Of a DNA stretch of 64,000 bases, positions 1 to 10,751 are shown piece after piece. The stretch is taken from positions 1 through 64,000 of the forward strand of contig NZ_OANT01000014.1 in NCBI RefSeq assembly GCF_900096995.1. The letters are read 5' to 3'. Source of the DNA: Acinetobacter puyangensis (GTDB taxonomy: Bacteria > Pseudomonadota > Gammaproteobacteria > Pseudomonadales > Moraxellaceae). The translations under genes and the position numbers were made by a program. Below the pieces are notes generated by a model. The model was not told where the DNA came from, searched no databases, and saw nothing but the letters and a program-made list of their open reading frames with translations. The stretch's first letter is position 1, and the number at the start of each line of letters is the position of its first letter.

Positions 1-92
1 ACCCAATCGCAATGGACCCAGGTCTGCGTTTTGCGATTCGTGAAGGTGGTCGTACTGTAGGTGCTGGTGTTGTTGCGAAAGTAACTGCATAA
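1..92 (+). CDS. tuf: Elongation factor Tu, C-terminal end (partial)
   Basis: Only the last 29 codons are inside the window. They read in frame from base 3 to a TAA at 90-92 and give the typical C-terminus of EF-Tu domain 3 (PIAMDPGLRFAIREGGRTVG, then AGVVAKVTA). EF-Tu delivers aminoacyl-tRNA to the ribosome as a GTP complex. A strong terminator follows within 25 bases, so this is the last gene of its operon, probably rpsL-rpsG-fusA-tuf by the usual gammaproteobacterial order. That order is inferred because the upstream genes lie outside the window. Confidence 0.96.
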   Translation, partial: PIAMDPGLRFAIREGGRTVGAGVVAKVTA

Positions 93-111
93 TCACTTTT
101 ACAGTTGTAAA

Positions 112-142
112 GAAAGCACTCCTTTTAGGGGTGCTTTTTTTG
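112..142 (+). terminator. Rho-independent terminator of tuf
   Basis: GCACTCC (116-122) pairs with GGGGTGC (128-134) across a TTTTA loop, with one G-U pair. A run of seven T follows. It lies 24 bases after the tuf stop. Confidence 0.9.
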
Positions 143-289
143 TTAGACAAAATAATAAGTTGTCCTTATCTGATATTAAACTGTCCTGTTCATCACCTAT
201 AGTATTTTCAATAAATCAGTAATATAAAACGATCAAAGCTTAAGTGTTCCCTATCATTGTGATTAATGATAAATTGGAGATGAAATAAA

Positions 290-1171
290 ATGAATGCGAA
301 AGTAAACATTTCCAGTCGTGCCGGTGCCAGCTTCCCTGTACGTCGAATGAATTTTGATTTTGAGCAAGTTCCGCAATATTGGGCCAGTGAATCTGCCGGC
401 ATTACTCACTTTTTGACTGCGTTATCGGCATTATTTCCTGCGGGTGAAAAGTTTTTTATTGACTCTGTCCGTGCGGTACGCAAACACCCACTGATTAAAG
501 ATGATGAAAGATTACAAAAAGAAATTAGCGCATTTATTGGTCAAGAAGCCATGCATACTCAAGAACATGTGGGCTTTAATGCCTCGGCACAAAAATATGG
601 TCATGATGTGGCGACGCTAGAAAAGAATACCGATACAGTGATACAAACCGCACGCAAGGTTTTTGCCAAAGTGGTAAAACCGTTTGGTATGACGCAAGAA
701 ATGGTGGATCTTACCGCAACAACAGCATTGGAGCACTTTACCGCAACGATTGCTTCACAGTTATTAACCAATTCGCATATTCAGGATTTGATGACTGATC
801 AAACCATGGCAAATATGTGGTATTGGCATGCGATTGAAGAGAATGAGCATAAAGCGGTGGCTTATGATGTGTATGAAGGTGTGTTTGGGCAAGGTATAAA
901 AGCATATACACTGCGTACCAGTGCTTTGGTTTTCGCCATGACACTGATTTTTCTAACCCAATCTTATTTTGTGTTGCGTTTATTAAAACAGGATCAAAAA
1001 TTAAATTTAAAAGAACTGCGCATGATTTATACTTATGCTTATAGTCCGTCGAAAGGCATTATTACAGGTATGACACGAGAAATGCTGGCTTATTTTAGGC
1101 CCAGCTTTCACCCAAATGATCTGGATACCAATGCCTTATTGGCTAAATGGAAAGCAAAATTAGGCCTATAA
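290..1171 (+). CDS. Metal-dependent hydrolase-like protein, PF10118 type
   Basis: A 293-residue protein of the family annotated as predicted metal-dependent hydrolase. Its helices carry ferritin-like di-iron-style acid/histidine motifs: GQEAMHTQEH at about residues 84-93, EHFTA near 147, and WHAIEENEHK near 178. The N-terminal FPVRRMNFDF followed by PQYWA is typical of this family. A hydrophobic stretch at about 205-230 could be a membrane-associated helix. The ATG is preceded by GGAG at a suitable distance. The substrate is unknown, and the family name is a prediction rather than a demonstrated activity. The gene is alone between two terminators. Confidence 0.8.
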   Translation: MNAKVNISSRAGASFPVRRMNFDFEQVPQYWASESAGITHFLTALSALFPAGEKFFIDSVRAVRKHPLIKDDERLQKEISAFIGQEAMHTQEHVGFNASAQKYGHDVATLEKNTDTVIQTARKVFAKVVKPFGMTQEMVDLTATTALEHFTATIASQLLTNSHIQDLMTDQTMANMWYWHAIEENEHKAVAYDVYEGVFGQGIKAYTLRTSALVFAMTLIFLTQSYFVLRLLKQDQKLNLKELRMIYTYAYSPSKGIITGMTREMLAYFRPSFHPNDLDTNALLAKWKAKLGL

Positions 1172-1182
1172 AGTTTTAAGCC

Positions 1183-1213
1183 AAAAAGAGCAAATTCATT
1201 GCTCTTTTTTTTG
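1183..1213 (+). terminator. Rho-independent terminator after the PF10118 gene
   Basis: AGAGCAA (1187-1193) pairs with TTGCTCT (1199-1205), and a T-rich run follows. It lies just after the stop at 1171 and before rimI. Confidence 0.85.
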
Positions 1214-1254
1214 CTTGGATTAAAATGCTTAAAATTTTTAGAATTAAAGCTATC

Positions 1255-1716
1255 ATGATTCGTTTGATGCAAACACAGGATATTGATTACGTTGTCCGTA
1301 TTGAGCAACAAGTCCAATTCCATCCATGGACCAAAACACAATTTGCCGACAGTATGTTGCACCATCAGGCGACTGTGCTTGAAAAAGATAAACAAGTAAT
1401 AGGTTTTTGTATTATGCAACCTGTACTGGATGAGGCCAATTTACTGCTAATGGCTGTTGATCCGCAGCATCAAGGGCAGGGATATGGTTTGGCCATATTA
1501 GAAGATGCCATTGCGCGATTAGGGGAAAAATGCATACAGATTTTTCTTGAAGTGCGTGAGAGTAATTTGGCAGCAATCGCCTTATATGAAAAAGCTGGTT
1601 TTCATCAGATTGATCTGCGGAAAAATTATTATCCAGCCCCACAGGGTAAAAAAGAACACGCCATTATTATGGCCAATCTTCTCAATACTGACACTTTTAA
1701 TTTTAAACTAGATTAA
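1255..1716 (+). CDS. rimI: Ribosomal protein S18 alanine N-acetyltransferase
   Basis: A GNAT-fold acetyltransferase of 153 residues. It shows the acetyl-CoA loop HQGQGYG (about residues 69-75), followed by the RimI-like segment EVRESNLAAIALYEKAGFHQ. RimI acetylates the N-terminal alanine of S18, and such enzymes often modify other N-termini. The reading frame stays open up to an upstream ATG at 1225. The ATG at 1255 starts MIRLMQTQDI, which matches the normal family N-terminus and length, so I chose it. The stop overlaps the end of the convergent bpt gene by 4 bases. The RimI call rests on fold and context, and another GNAT substrate cannot be excluded. Confidence 0.85.
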   Translation: MIRLMQTQDIDYVVRIEQQVQFHPWTKTQFADSMLHHQATVLEKDKQVIGFCIMQPVLDEANLLLMAVDPQHQGQGYGLAILEDAIARLGEKCIQIFLEVRESNLAAIALYEKAGFHQIDLRKNYYPAPQGKKEHAIIMANLLNTDTFNFKLD

Positions 1717-2516
1717 CGACTTAATTGTGATGGTAGGGTGGTGAGCAGTGAATCACCCAGACGCTGTACCTCTTCATCGGAAAGATGATGTGTTAATCGA
1801 TGCCATTGTCCATCTAGTAATACCTCCAGTGGACTATATTGGATTTTATAGTTCATTTTTGTAGCGTGCGGTACCCAATAACCTAAGTAAAGGTAATCGA
1901 GTCCCAGCGTTTTGACATATTCAATCTGTTGCAAAATGGAGAATACGCCCAGACTGCGTTTGCTTTCTTCCGGTTCAAAAAACGTATAGACCGCAGATAG
2001 ACCATCATCTAGTTGATCACATGTGGCAACACTTAATAATTGCTGATCTTGCCATAATTCCAGAAAGAAACTATCGGTACAGCTATGTACTAAAAACTTT
2101 TCAAATTGTTCATGATTGGGCGGGAACATATCACCATCAAAATGACGTAAACGGATATATTTTTCATATAGTTCATAATGATGATATTGCGCTTCATGGG
2201 TTGGTGTAATTTTAAGGTTTAAATCCTGATTACGTTTCCATGCTTTTTTTTGACTGCTGTTTGCCACAAAGTCATTGATGGGAATACGCGCAGACAAACA
2301 TTGCCGACACAAATGACATTCTGGGCGATAAATAAAGTCACCACTACGACGGAACCCGGAACGTGACAATTCTGATAACGTGACGGTATCAATTCTTTGA
2401 ACCGGATCTAAAAAAACCATACGGGCAGAACGACGTGACAGATAACTACAATCATGTGGTGGTGTGATGTAGTACTGCAAATCATCAAGTGACGTCAAGG
2501 GAGTGTATGATTTCAT
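1713..2516 (-). CDS. bpt: Aspartate/glutamate leucyltransferase (arginyl-transferase family)
   Basis: A 267-residue member of the bacterial ATE/Bpt family, which adds leucine (or arginine) from charged tRNA to N-terminal Asp/Glu and so marks proteins for ClpAP degradation. The N-terminal domain has the conserved cysteine cluster CHLCRQC at residues 67-73 and the SRRSARM segment. The C-terminal half carries YLGYWV and KMNYKIQYSPLEVL, typical of the GNAT-like core. It starts 8 bases after the stop of aat on the same strand, so both N-end-rule transferases form one operon. Confidence 0.93.
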   Translation of the reverse strand: MKSYTPLTSLDDLQYYITPPHDCSYLSRRSARMVFLDPVQRIDTVTLSELSRSGFRRSGDFIYRPECHLCRQCLSARIPINDFVANSSQKKAWKRNQDLNLKITPTHEAQYHHYELYEKYIRLRHFDGDMFPPNHEQFEKFLVHSCTDSFFLELWQDQQLLSVATCDQLDDGLSAVYTFFEPEESKRSLGVFSILQQIEYVKTLGLDYLYLGYWVPHATKMNYKIQYSPLEVLLDGQWHRLTHHLSDEEVQRLGDSLLTTLPSQLSR

Positions 2517-2524
2517 AGCTTAAC

Positions 2525-3256
2525 TCAGTGTATTGCGTGTAGTTTTTTATGCAATGCGACCTCATAAGAAGAAAATACACTGTTTTGGTAGACTTTCCAA
2601 TCAATTTGTGGCTGATTTACCACATTTTGTAATGTGCTTAAAAAATCAAAGCGTGTAATTGTTGTAGCGCCCAGACTTATCAGGTGATCATTGGGTAATT
2701 GACAGTCAACCCAAGGCGATTGTTGTTCATGGCAAAGTAGCATTAAACAGTAAAAAGCCATTTTTGAGGTATCAGTTCGGGTATTGAACATGGATTCGCC
2801 GAAAAAGCCTTTGCCTAGATTGAGTCCGTATAGACCACCAATTAATTCATCTTGATCCCAGATTTCGATGCTGTGGGCAAAGCCAAGTTGATGCAACTGA
2901 ATATAGCTCTTGATGATGTCGGAGCTAATCCATGTTTCCTGACTATAACTGCGTGGTGCAGCACAGCTTTTAATGACTTGTTCAAAGGCACAATCAATCC
3001 GGATTTGATAATCTAGCTTTTTCATCGTGCGGATCAGGGTTTTACTGGGCACAAATATTTCTGGATAGATAATGCAGCGTGGTTCCGGACACCACCAGCA
3101 AATTGGTTCATCCTGATTAAACCATGGAAATAAACCGCGATGATAGGCAGCCAGTAAAGTCGATGGTTGTAGATCACCGCCTATACAGATCAGTCCTTGG
3201 CCATCGGGATCGGCAACTTCGGGATCTGGAAAATCATATATGCAATTAAAATTCAT
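2525..3256 (-). CDS. aat: Leucyl/phenylalanyl-tRNA-protein transferase
   Basis: Aat transfers Leu or Phe from tRNA to N-terminal Arg/Lys of proteins in the bacterial N-end rule pathway. The 243 residues match the family length. Diagnostic segments are [20 protein letters not shown] near the N-terminus, [14 protein letters not shown], the core [18 protein letters not shown], and [16 protein letters not shown]. It is transcribed with bpt immediately downstream. Upstream, a terminator (3311-3338) separates it from trxB. Confidence 0.96.
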   Translation of the reverse strand: MNFNCIYDFPDPEVADPDGQGLICIGGDLQPSTLLAAYHRGLFPWFNQDEPICWWCPEPRCIIYPEIFVPSKTLIRTMKKLDYQIRIDCAFEQVIKSCAAPRSYSQETWISSDIIKSYIQLHQLGFAHSIEIWDQDELIGGLYGLNLGKGFFGESMFNTRTDTSKMAFYCLMLLCHEQQSPWVDCQLPNDHLISLGATTITRFDFLSTLQNVVNQPQIDWKVYQNSVFSSYEVALHKKLHAIH

Positions 3257-3308
3257 TGTGAACGATCAATTAATCCAATGCTAAGCATAAATCTTGTGGG
3301 TGTAGATA

Positions 3309-3340
3309 AAAGAAAAGAGCGCTATCGCTCTTTTCTTTAG
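3309..3340 (-). terminator. Rho-independent terminator of trxB
   Basis: An 11-bp perfect stem AGAAAAGAGCG (3311-3321) / CGCTCTTTTCT (3326-3336) with a 4-base loop. On the minus strand it is followed by TTTTAT, just downstream of the trxB stop. Confidence 0.88.
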
Positions 3341-3346
3341 AATGCT

Positions 3347-4321
<975 letters not shown>

Positions 4322-4566
4322 TCATGTGATTTATGTGGTTGTGAGAATTATACGTGAAATATGCTTGAAATTGGCGGTAGTTTGGTAGAGTAATGTTGAT
4401 TAAAGATATAGGTAATCTCGATTTTAGTTGAAAAAGCCAATCGAAGCGAAGCACAATCATACAAACGGACAAGATTTTCTAATTGAAGCAGTGCATAATA
4501 TACGCTAAATAATGATTTCAAGATTTAGGCATTTATAAATGTGCCAAAGCTAGAATAGGAAAATAG

Positions 4567-7545
4567 ATGAGTGTAGTGAACGGTAACTATGCACAACGTG
4601 TTTTAAGTACCATTTTTTTGGTGTCTTTTGGGATTTACTTGTTTTTGGCGACAGTAACCTACACCCCATTTGATCCAGGATGGATGCATGTTTCAAGTGA
4701 TACGCAACAGGTGAGTAATGCCAGTGGTGTAGCAGGGGCGTGGGTCGCCGATATGCTCTATGGCTTATTTGGCTGGGCAGTATTATTGTTACCATTGTTT
4801 TTATTTATCGAAGCAATTCAGGTCTGGTGGCCACGTAGTTATTTAACACGTCCATTCCGATATGCTGCGCAGTTTTTTATTTTGCTGACCACGGCGGCAC
4901 TGTTGTATTTCCTCTGGCAGGTACCCAGTGATGCTTTAGTCAATGCATCTGGTGGAATCATTGGTTATGAGGTTGCACAAAGTCTGGCGAGTATCTTTAG
5001 CCAAATTGGCGCAATTATTTTTTTGATTGTGTTTTGCGTCATTTTATGGACTTTGGCATTTAAAATTGAGTGGCTCAATGCAGGTCAACTGGTTCGTTCC
5101 ATTCCCGGTTATTTGCAGGATATTTTTTATAAAAATGTACCTGCTGAAGCAGAAGATTACGATTTGAGTCTGGGCCGTGAAGAAGCAAAAAAACATGGTG
5201 CGGTGGCAGCAAATCGTCAACAAAAAGTTGCCGAACATTCGGCAGTAGCCACTCAGGAAGCGACGCAAGCTGATGACTATGATTTTGTTGAAGAGCAACT
5301 TCAGAGTGATGCAGAAATTCGTCAATTAGAAGAGAAAATTATCACTAAACCCAAGATTACTGAAGCAGATAACGTGCCTGTTGCAAATGTTTCGCCTAAG
5401 CAGACGGTACAAAGCGGTGAAGTATGGCGAGCAGTTGCCGGGCAAACAGATACAGTTGACAGCCATACGGATTCAGAGCACGCATCTTTGTCCCTAACAG
5501 ATAGGGCAGGGCAGGCTGAAAACGAAACAATTAGTGAAACAGTTGCATTGCACACGCTACAGCAGACCGATTCTCATGATGAAATGGTTCAGTTAATTGA
5601 GCAGGCGGATCGTCATTTACAGGAACTGCCAGAACGTAAAGCGACATCTTTACCTTTACCAAACGATCTGAATGACACCATTCTGGACTGGAGTGATGAT
5701 GAAGTATTTGATGAGCTATTGGCAGCTGTACCGCAGGATCAACAGAAAAAAATAGAAACACCAGCAGCTTCTATAACGACTCAAAAAGATCTTAGGGTGG
5801 ATGCCCCTCAATTTGGTCATCGCGAAGTATTGAGTGCGGGAAATACCACAGACATAAATTCTTCGATTTCTCCTGTGGCAACACAAGAGGCAGAAGAAAA
5901 CAAGCCGTTGAGTAAACAAGAATTTATAGAAGCATGGCATGAAACGGCAGGTAAACCACAAGAAGAAGAGTTTGACTGGGACGATCTGGATGCACCTTTA
6001 ACAGATGCTTCGGGACGTCCTGTATCACATGCTTTTCAAGTGCTGGAAAAACGCAAACATTTGTCGCCTTTGCCGGGTCTGGATTTACTGGATCCTGTTG
6101 ATCCAAATAAGAAGGTGAATTTTACTGCCGAACAACTGAGTCGGTTATCTGAATTACTGGAAATTAAATTACAGGATTTCAATGTCAAGGCAACTGTGAT
6201 CGAAGCGCATCCCGGCCCTGTGGTCACACGTTTTGAACTTGATCTTGCGCCTGGGGTAAAAGCCTCGAAAGTGACCAATATTTCCCGAGATTTGGCACGC
6301 TCCATGTCTATGGCATCTGTTCGTGTGGTGGAGGTGATTCCGGGTAAACCTTATATCGGTATTGAAGTGCCCAATAGTGCCCGTGAGATGGTGCGTTTGA
6401 TCGAGTTATTGGAAACTCCTGCCTATCGTGATCCTAGTGGTTTGATCAGTATGGCCATGGGTAAAGATATCTCGGGTAATCCGGTGCTTGCCGATTTGGC
6501 CAAAGCACCACATATGCTGGTGGCAGGGACCACAGGTTCGGGTAAATCGGTTGCAGTTAATGCCATGATTTTATCTATGTTGTTAAAATATCCACCTAAA
6601 GAATTACGTTTAATTTTAATCGATCCAAAACAGCTTGAGTTGGCAAACTATAACGATATTCCGCATTTGCTTACACCCGTAGTTACCGATATGAAAGATG
6701 CGGTAAGTGCCTTGAATTGGTGTGTAAATGAAATGGAACGCCGTTATAAACTGATGTCATTTTTGAAAATTCGTAAAATCACCGATTACAATCGCAAGGT
6801 TGAAGAGGCCATTGCCCGCGGTGAGGACTTAATTGATCCAACCTGGAAACCAAGCGATTCGGCAACACAGGATCGGGCACCTCGTTTACAGCCTTTACCG
6901 ATGATTGTGATTGTTGCCGATGAATTTGCAGATATGATCATGCAGGTAGGTAAAAAAGCCGAGGAAATGATTACGCGTCTCGCACAAAAGTCGCGTGCTG
7001 CCGGGATTCATTTATTGCTTGCGACACAACGTCCATCGGTGGATGTGATTACCGGTTTGATTAAAGCCAATATTCCTACTCGAGTGGCGTTACGGGTTAA
7101 CTCTAAAATCGACTCGCGTACTATCTTGGACGCAGGTGGAGCAGAAGACTTGCTTGGTCATGGTGATATGTTATTCCTCGGACCGGGTAAAATTGAACCG
7201 GAACGTGTACATGGTGCCTTTATTTCCGATGACGAGGTAAACCGGATCTGTGACGCATGGCGAGAACGTGGTTCGCCGGATTATGTCGATGAGATTCTAA
7301 CGCCATTTGATGAAGAAAGTGGCTCAAATGGTGGTTTTGATTCCGGTGATGGTGATCCAAATCGTGATGCGCTCTATGATCAATGTGTTTCTTTTGTTTT
7401 GGAAACCCGCAAAGTTTCGGTTTCTTCATTACAGCGTAAATTTAGCCTAGGTTATAACCGTGCAGCGCGTATTGTCGATCAGATGGAAGAAAATGGTATC
7501 GTCAGTCCAATGGGCCCCAATGGTAAACGGGATATTCTGGTATAA
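4567..7545 (+). CDS. ftsK: DNA translocase FtsK
   Basis: A septum-anchored ATPase that pumps chromosome termini and activates XerCD recombination at division. The 992 residues show four N-terminal membrane helices (about 15-165), then an acidic, Gln/Glu-rich linker (about 200-490). The RecA-like motor follows, with Walker A GTTGSGKS near residue 654 and a Walker-B-type IVIVADEFAD near 780. A C-terminal winged-helix gamma domain (about 930-992, VSSLQRKFSLGYNRAARIVD) reads KOPS sites. The linker is much shorter than in E. coli FtsK. It is monocistronic, with trxB divergent upstream. Confidence 0.97.
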   Translation: MSVVNGNYAQRVLSTIFLVSFGIYLFLATVTYTPFDPGWMHVSSDTQQVSNASGVAGAWVADMLYGLFGWAVLLLPLFLFIEAIQVWWPRSYLTRPFRYAAQFFILLTTAALLYFLWQVPSDALVNASGGIIGYEVAQSLASIFSQIGAIIFLIVFCVILWTLAFKIEWLNAGQLVRSIPGYLQDIFYKNVPAEAEDYDLSLGREEAKKHGAVAANRQQKVAEHSAVATQEATQADDYDFVEEQLQSDAEIRQLEEKIITKPKITEADNVPVANVSPKQTVQSGEVWRAVAGQTDTVDSHTDSEHASLSLTDRAGQAENETISETVALHTLQQTDSHDEMVQLIEQADRHLQELPERKATSLPLPNDLNDTILDWSDDEVFDELLAAVPQDQQKKIETPAASITTQKDLRVDAPQFGHREVLSAGNTTDINSSISPVATQEAEENKPLSKQEFIEAWHETAGKPQEEEFDWDDLDAPLTDASGRPVSHAFQVLEKRKHLSPLPGLDLLDPVDPNKKVNFTAEQLSRLSELLEIKLQDFNVKATVIEAHPGPVVTRFELDLAPGVKASKVTNISRDLARSMSMASVRVVEVIPGKPYIGIEVPNSAREMVRLIELLETPAYRDPSGLISMAMGKDISGNPVLADLAKAPHMLVAGTTGSGKSVAVNAMILSMLLKYPPKELRLILIDPKQLELANYNDIPHLLTPVVTDMKDAVSALNWCVNEMERRYKLMSFLKIRKITDYNRKVEEAIARGEDLIDPTWKPSDSATQDRAPRLQPLPMIVIVADEFADMIMQVGKKAEEMITRLAQKSRAAGIHLLLATQRPSVDVITGLIKANIPTRVALRVNSKIDSRTILDAGGAEDLLGHGDMLFLGPGKIEPERVHGAFISDDEVNRICDAWRERGSPDYVDEILTPFDEESGSNGGFDSGDGDPNRDALYDQCVSFVLETRKVSVSSLQRKFSLGYNRAARIVDQMEENGIVSPMGPNGKRDILV

Positions 7546-7647
7546 TATTTTTCATTGTGTATTCAGCCTCAACAATGTTGGGGCTTTTTAATTAATTGGT
7601 ACGGCCAAAAAGGTTGTGATCAAGATAAATAAACTAAGGAACTTCAT

Positions 7648-8268
7648 ATGTTCATGGCGTTAATGACATTGGTATTTATCCATTTGTGTGCCCTGATTAC
7701 GCCTGGACCGGATTTTTTTCTGGTGTCGCAAACTGCCATTAGTCATTCTCGCAAGGACAGTTTTTATGTCGTATTGGGTATTAGCTGTAGTGTCATGGTT
7801 TGGGCATTATTGGCATTGCTGGGACTAAATATTATTTTTGAAAAAATGGCTTGGTTAAGGCATGTTTTATTTATCTTGGGTGGCATTTACCTGTGTTATT
7901 TAGGTATACAAATGCTGCGTGCTGCATTTGCTAAAAAGTCTGATCAAGCGCCAACCATGCTGATTTTACCGCAATCAGGTGTACTATTTTTCTTAAAAGG
8001 TTTTTTAACCAATTTATCCAATCCCAAGGCAGTGATTTATTTTGGTAGTGTATTCTCATTGTTTTTGGTTAATCCCAAACTTGAGGGTTTGCATACCTTA
8101 TTGTTATTCATCGTTACCATTGAAACGGTGATCTGGTTTAGTCTGGTCATGTTGGTATTTTCCATGCCACGTTTTAAAGCAGCCTATGAAAATGCTGCGC
8201 GATGGATTGATGGGATTTCAGGTGGGATTTTTACCCTATTTGGGCTGTATTTAATCGGACATAAATAA
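7648..8268 (+). CDS. LysE/RhtB-family amino-acid exporter
   Basis: A 206-residue inner-membrane protein with about six hydrophobic helices. The N-terminal signature LITPGPDFFLV and the mid-protein GFLTNLSNPKAVIYFGSVF are hallmarks of the LysE/RhtB exporters, which extrude amino acids such as threonine, homoserine or lysine. The substrate cannot be read from the sequence. AAGGA lies 8 bases before the ATG. The alternative ATG two codons in would change little. A terminator follows at 8280. Confidence 0.88.
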   Translation: MFMALMTLVFIHLCALITPGPDFFLVSQTAISHSRKDSFYVVLGISCSVMVWALLALLGLNIIFEKMAWLRHVLFILGGIYLCYLGIQMLRAAFAKKSDQAPTMLILPQSGVLFFLKGFLTNLSNPKAVIYFGSVFSLFLVNPKLEGLHTLLLFIVTIETVIWFSLVMLVFSMPRFKAAYENAARWIDGISGGIFTLFGLYLIGHK

Positions 8269-8277
8269 TGAAAATAA

Positions 8278-8305
8278 AAGAAGCCTGAACATGCAGGCTT
8301 CTGGA
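8278..8305. terminator. Hairpin terminator, convergent genes
   Basis: GAAGCCTG (8280-8287) pairs with CAGGCTTC (8294-8301). It sits between the LysE-type gene and the convergent gene at 8329 and may serve both. T runs are short on either side. Confidence 0.6.
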
Positions 8306-8328
8306 TTAAAAAGGTAAAGTTTATTTAT

Positions 8329-8616
8329 TTAAGCAAACTTTGCCAATACCTCTAAAAATGCTGTGCTTTGACTCGGGTAGTGTGCAATCACATCAGTAAT
8401 GGTTTGTCCCTGAGGATTTTTAGCATTGACATCACGACCATCTGCAACAAATTTTGTTAATAGACGTTCAAAATCAAAAGGACGCATGTGTTTAAAGGCA
8501 TTATAGAGCACATGATAATCTGCATTTACGCCTTGTGGTGGTAACTGATTTAAATAGGCAAATACACGATCATCAGACCATTCTTCATTAAAGGTTGCTG
8601 GCTGTGATACTGCCAT
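8329..8616 (-). CDS. PA4642-family small protein
   Basis: A 95-residue soluble protein with no signal peptide. The segment EEWSDDRVFAYLNQLPPQGV followed by NADYHVL and AFKHMRPFDFERLL resembles a small conserved gammaproteobacterial family known from Pseudomonas PA4642. I recall no biochemical function for it. AGGAG lies at good spacing before the ATG. It lies downstream of minE on the same strand, separated by a probable terminator and about 145 bases, so it is probably a separate transcript. Confidence 0.75.
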   Translation of the reverse strand: MAVSQPATFNEEWSDDRVFAYLNQLPPQGVNADYHVLYNAFKHMRPFDFERLLTKFVADGRDVNAKNPQGQTITDVIAHYPSQSTAFLEVLAKFA

Positions 8617-8643
8617 GAGGTTCTCCTAAAATTTTAATCCAAT

Positions 8644-8684
8644 AAAAAGGCAAAAAACAGATATATACTGAATTTTGCCTTTAT
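8644..8684 (-). terminator. Probable terminator of the min operon
   Basis: AAAGGCAAAA (8646-8655) pairs with TTTTGCCTTT (8673-8682) across a 17-base AT-rich loop. On the minus strand the stem runs into a T-rich tail. Confidence 0.6.
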
Positions 8685-8761
8685 TCAATCTACACCGTCA
8701 ACAAAAAACTTTGCGAGATAGATCTCTCATGTCGCAAACATAGACGAAGTGTCAACAGACC

Positions 8762-9034
8762 CTATTTATCTTCGGGTAAATTGATATTCATTTCAAGCAT
8801 TTCAATATTTGCTTCGGAACGAACTTGCATGTTGATATTGGTTTCATCAACCCCACGCACATATCGATTGACCACCTGTAAAATTTCTTTTTTCATCTGG
8901 TCAATTTTATCTTGGCTTAAACGACGACCCAAACCTTGTTCAGAAGCGACAATCACTTTTAAACGGTCTTTTGCAGTTTGTGCACTACTTGGTTTTTCGT
9001 CTCCGCTAAATAATTTACTCCAAAATCCTGCCAT
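8762..9034 (-). CDS. minE: Cell division topological specificity factor MinE
   Basis: MinE (90 residues) stimulates the MinD ATPase and drives Min oscillation, so MinCD inhibits division only at the poles. The N-terminal MAGFWSKLFSG is the membrane-targeting amphipathic segment. The ARDRLKV-type contact helix appears here as AKDRLKVIVASEQG. The C-terminal topological domain ends LEMNINLPEDK. The frame is open further upstream, but the ATG at 9034 gives the family N-terminus and starts two bases after the minD stop. Confidence 0.96.
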   Translation of the reverse strand: MAGFWSKLFSGDEKPSSAQTAKDRLKVIVASEQGLGRRLSQDKIDQMKKEILQVVNRYVRGVDETNINMQVRSEANIEMLEMNINLPEDK

Positions 9035-9036
9035 GT

Positions 9037-9849
9037 CTATGCTCCAAATAATCGAGCTAACCAACCTTTCGGTTGTGCTTTAATATGACGATAAGGACGA
9101 TCCTCGCCGAGGAAGCGGGCTACAAAATCATCATAGGCCTGGCCACCTTTAGACTCTGTAAACAGAATCACAGGTTTACCTTCGTTGGATGCCTGTAAAA
9201 CGCTTGGACATTCCGGAATTACACCCAGTGTAGGTACACGTAAGATGTCTTCGGAAATGTCTTCAATGGTCAGCATTTCCTGCTTATCAGCACGTTCTGG
9301 ATTGAAACGTGTGATACACAGATGTTTGCGGATACGTCCTTCTTTTTGTTCTACTTTTTTGGTTTTGCTATCGAGCATGCCGATAATTCGGTCAGAATCT
9401 CGTACAGAGGAAATTTCTGGATTGGTCACGATAATAGCTTCGTCGGCATGGTACATGGCAAGGATAGCACCACGTTCAATACCTGCGGGAGAGTCACAAA
9501 TAATATAGTCAAATTCTTCTGACAACTCATCCATTACCCGTTGTACACCTTCATCAGTTAACGCATCTTTATCACGGGTTTGTGAGGCGGGAAGGATATA
9601 CAAGTTATCAATATCTTTATCACGGATTAAGGCTTGCTGTAATCTTGCTTCATTGTTGATGACATTAACAAAGTCATAAACAACTCGGCGCTCACAGCCC
9701 ATGATCAAGTCCAGATTACGTAGTCCAACATCAAAATCGATGACAACGGTCTTATGGCCTCTAAGCGCAAGGCCAGTCGCAAATGAAGCACTGGTAGTGG
9801 TTTTACCAACTCCGCCTTTGCCGGAAGTTACGACAACAATTTTAGCCAC
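9037..9849 (-). CDS. minD: Septum-site determining ATPase MinD
   Basis: A membrane-associated ATPase that recruits MinC and is released by MinE. The deviant Walker A GKGGVGKT is at residues 10-17. Switch and ATP-site motifs DFDVGLRNLD and CDSPAGIE are present, and the protein ends in the amphipathic membrane-targeting helix KGWLARLFGA. Length is the usual 270 residues. The start is a GTG, with AGGAG about ten bases upstream. It is the middle gene of minC-minD-minE. Confidence 0.98.
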   Translation of the reverse strand: MAKIVVVTSGKGGVGKTTTSASFATGLALRGHKTVVIDFDVGLRNLDLIMGCERRVVYDFVNVINNEARLQQALIRDKDIDNLYILPASQTRDKDALTDEGVQRVMDELSEEFDYIICDSPAGIERGAILAMYHADEAIIVTNPEISSVRDSDRIIGMLDSKTKKVEQKEGRIRKHLCITRFNPERADKQEMLTIEDISEDILRVPTLGVIPECPSVLQASNEGKPVILFTESKGGQAYDDFVARFLGEDRPYRHIKAQPKGWLARLFGA

Positions 9850-9912
9850 CGAATATACTCCTGTTAGGTATTCCTGCCCTGGAAAAGGGCTTTATCGATA
9901 TTTTAGCCTACC

Positions 9913-10611
9913 TTAAATGGATAAAGGCTCAAATTCAAGTTCTTGATTGTGATTTAAGTAAATTTGTACCGCTTTTTTAAAATATTCGCTTGGAATATCT
10001 TCTGCCACATAATAAGTTCCTGCAATTGAGATCAGCTCAGCTTCAAGACTATTGCAAAAAATGCGGGCATTCATATCACCGCTGGCGCCAGCAATGACAC
10101 GACCACGTGCAGTGCCATAAATATAAATGTTCCCCGAAGCAATAATTTCGGAACCGCTATTCATGCTGGCAGTCAATACAATATCGCCATTTTCCTCAAC
10201 CAGACTTTGACCTGTACGTAAAATTTCGTCGTGGTAGACCGTAGGAAGAGCAACAGGTTTGATCACCGCGACTTTTTCGAGTACAGCTTCTTCTGTATGA
10301 ACAGTTTGAGATGTGGCAGTGATGCGTTGTACTGGCTGGTCAGGCGAGATCACAGGAAACTGGATGGCACGTGCATCATCGCCCAGAACACCATCAACGG
10401 CAGCCATCGGCTGGAGTTTGTATTCAATCAGTAATTGAATCAATTCGATCAATTCTTGTGGAACAGTACTGTCAATAATGACCAGTGTACCGCTGTAATC
10501 ATCATCGGCAAGAATTGCTGAAAGTTGCTGGCGGATATGATCGAGGTCATTGGTTTCAAAAGTCAATCTGGAAAAATTGACCATGCGTCCTGTGATACGA
10601 ATATCAGCCAT
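9913..10611 (-). CDS. minC: Septum-site determining protein MinC
   Basis: An FtsZ-polymerisation inhibitor recruited to the membrane by MinD. The 232 residues comprise an N-terminal FtsZ-binding domain (about 1-100), a short linker, and the C-terminal beta-helix domain. The beta-helix contains [40 protein letters not shown] and [12 protein letters not shown], all typical. AAGGAA precedes the ATG. It heads the min operon, 63 bases upstream of minD. Confidence 0.97.
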   Translation of the reverse strand: MADIRITGRMVNFSRLTFETNDLDHIRQQLSAILADDDYSGTLVIIDSTVPQELIELIQLLIEYKLQPMAAVDGVLGDDARAIQFPVISPDQPVQRITATSQTVHTEEAVLEKVAVIKPVALPTVYHDEILRTGQSLVEENGDIVLTASMNSGSEIIASGNIYIYGTARGRVIAGASGDMNARIFCNSLEAELISIAGTYYVAEDIPSEYFKKAVQIYLNHNQELEFEPLSI

Positions 10612-10751
10612 ATGTGTTCCTTATGTGCAAATAGTCTAAAATGCTAATTGCGAGATAATGTATGTAAATGCTGTAATCCTAGTGGAAATTACCAAAATGT
10701 TCTACCCCAAATCGCCAATTTCATCAGACTGTTGATGAATTCAGCGACTTT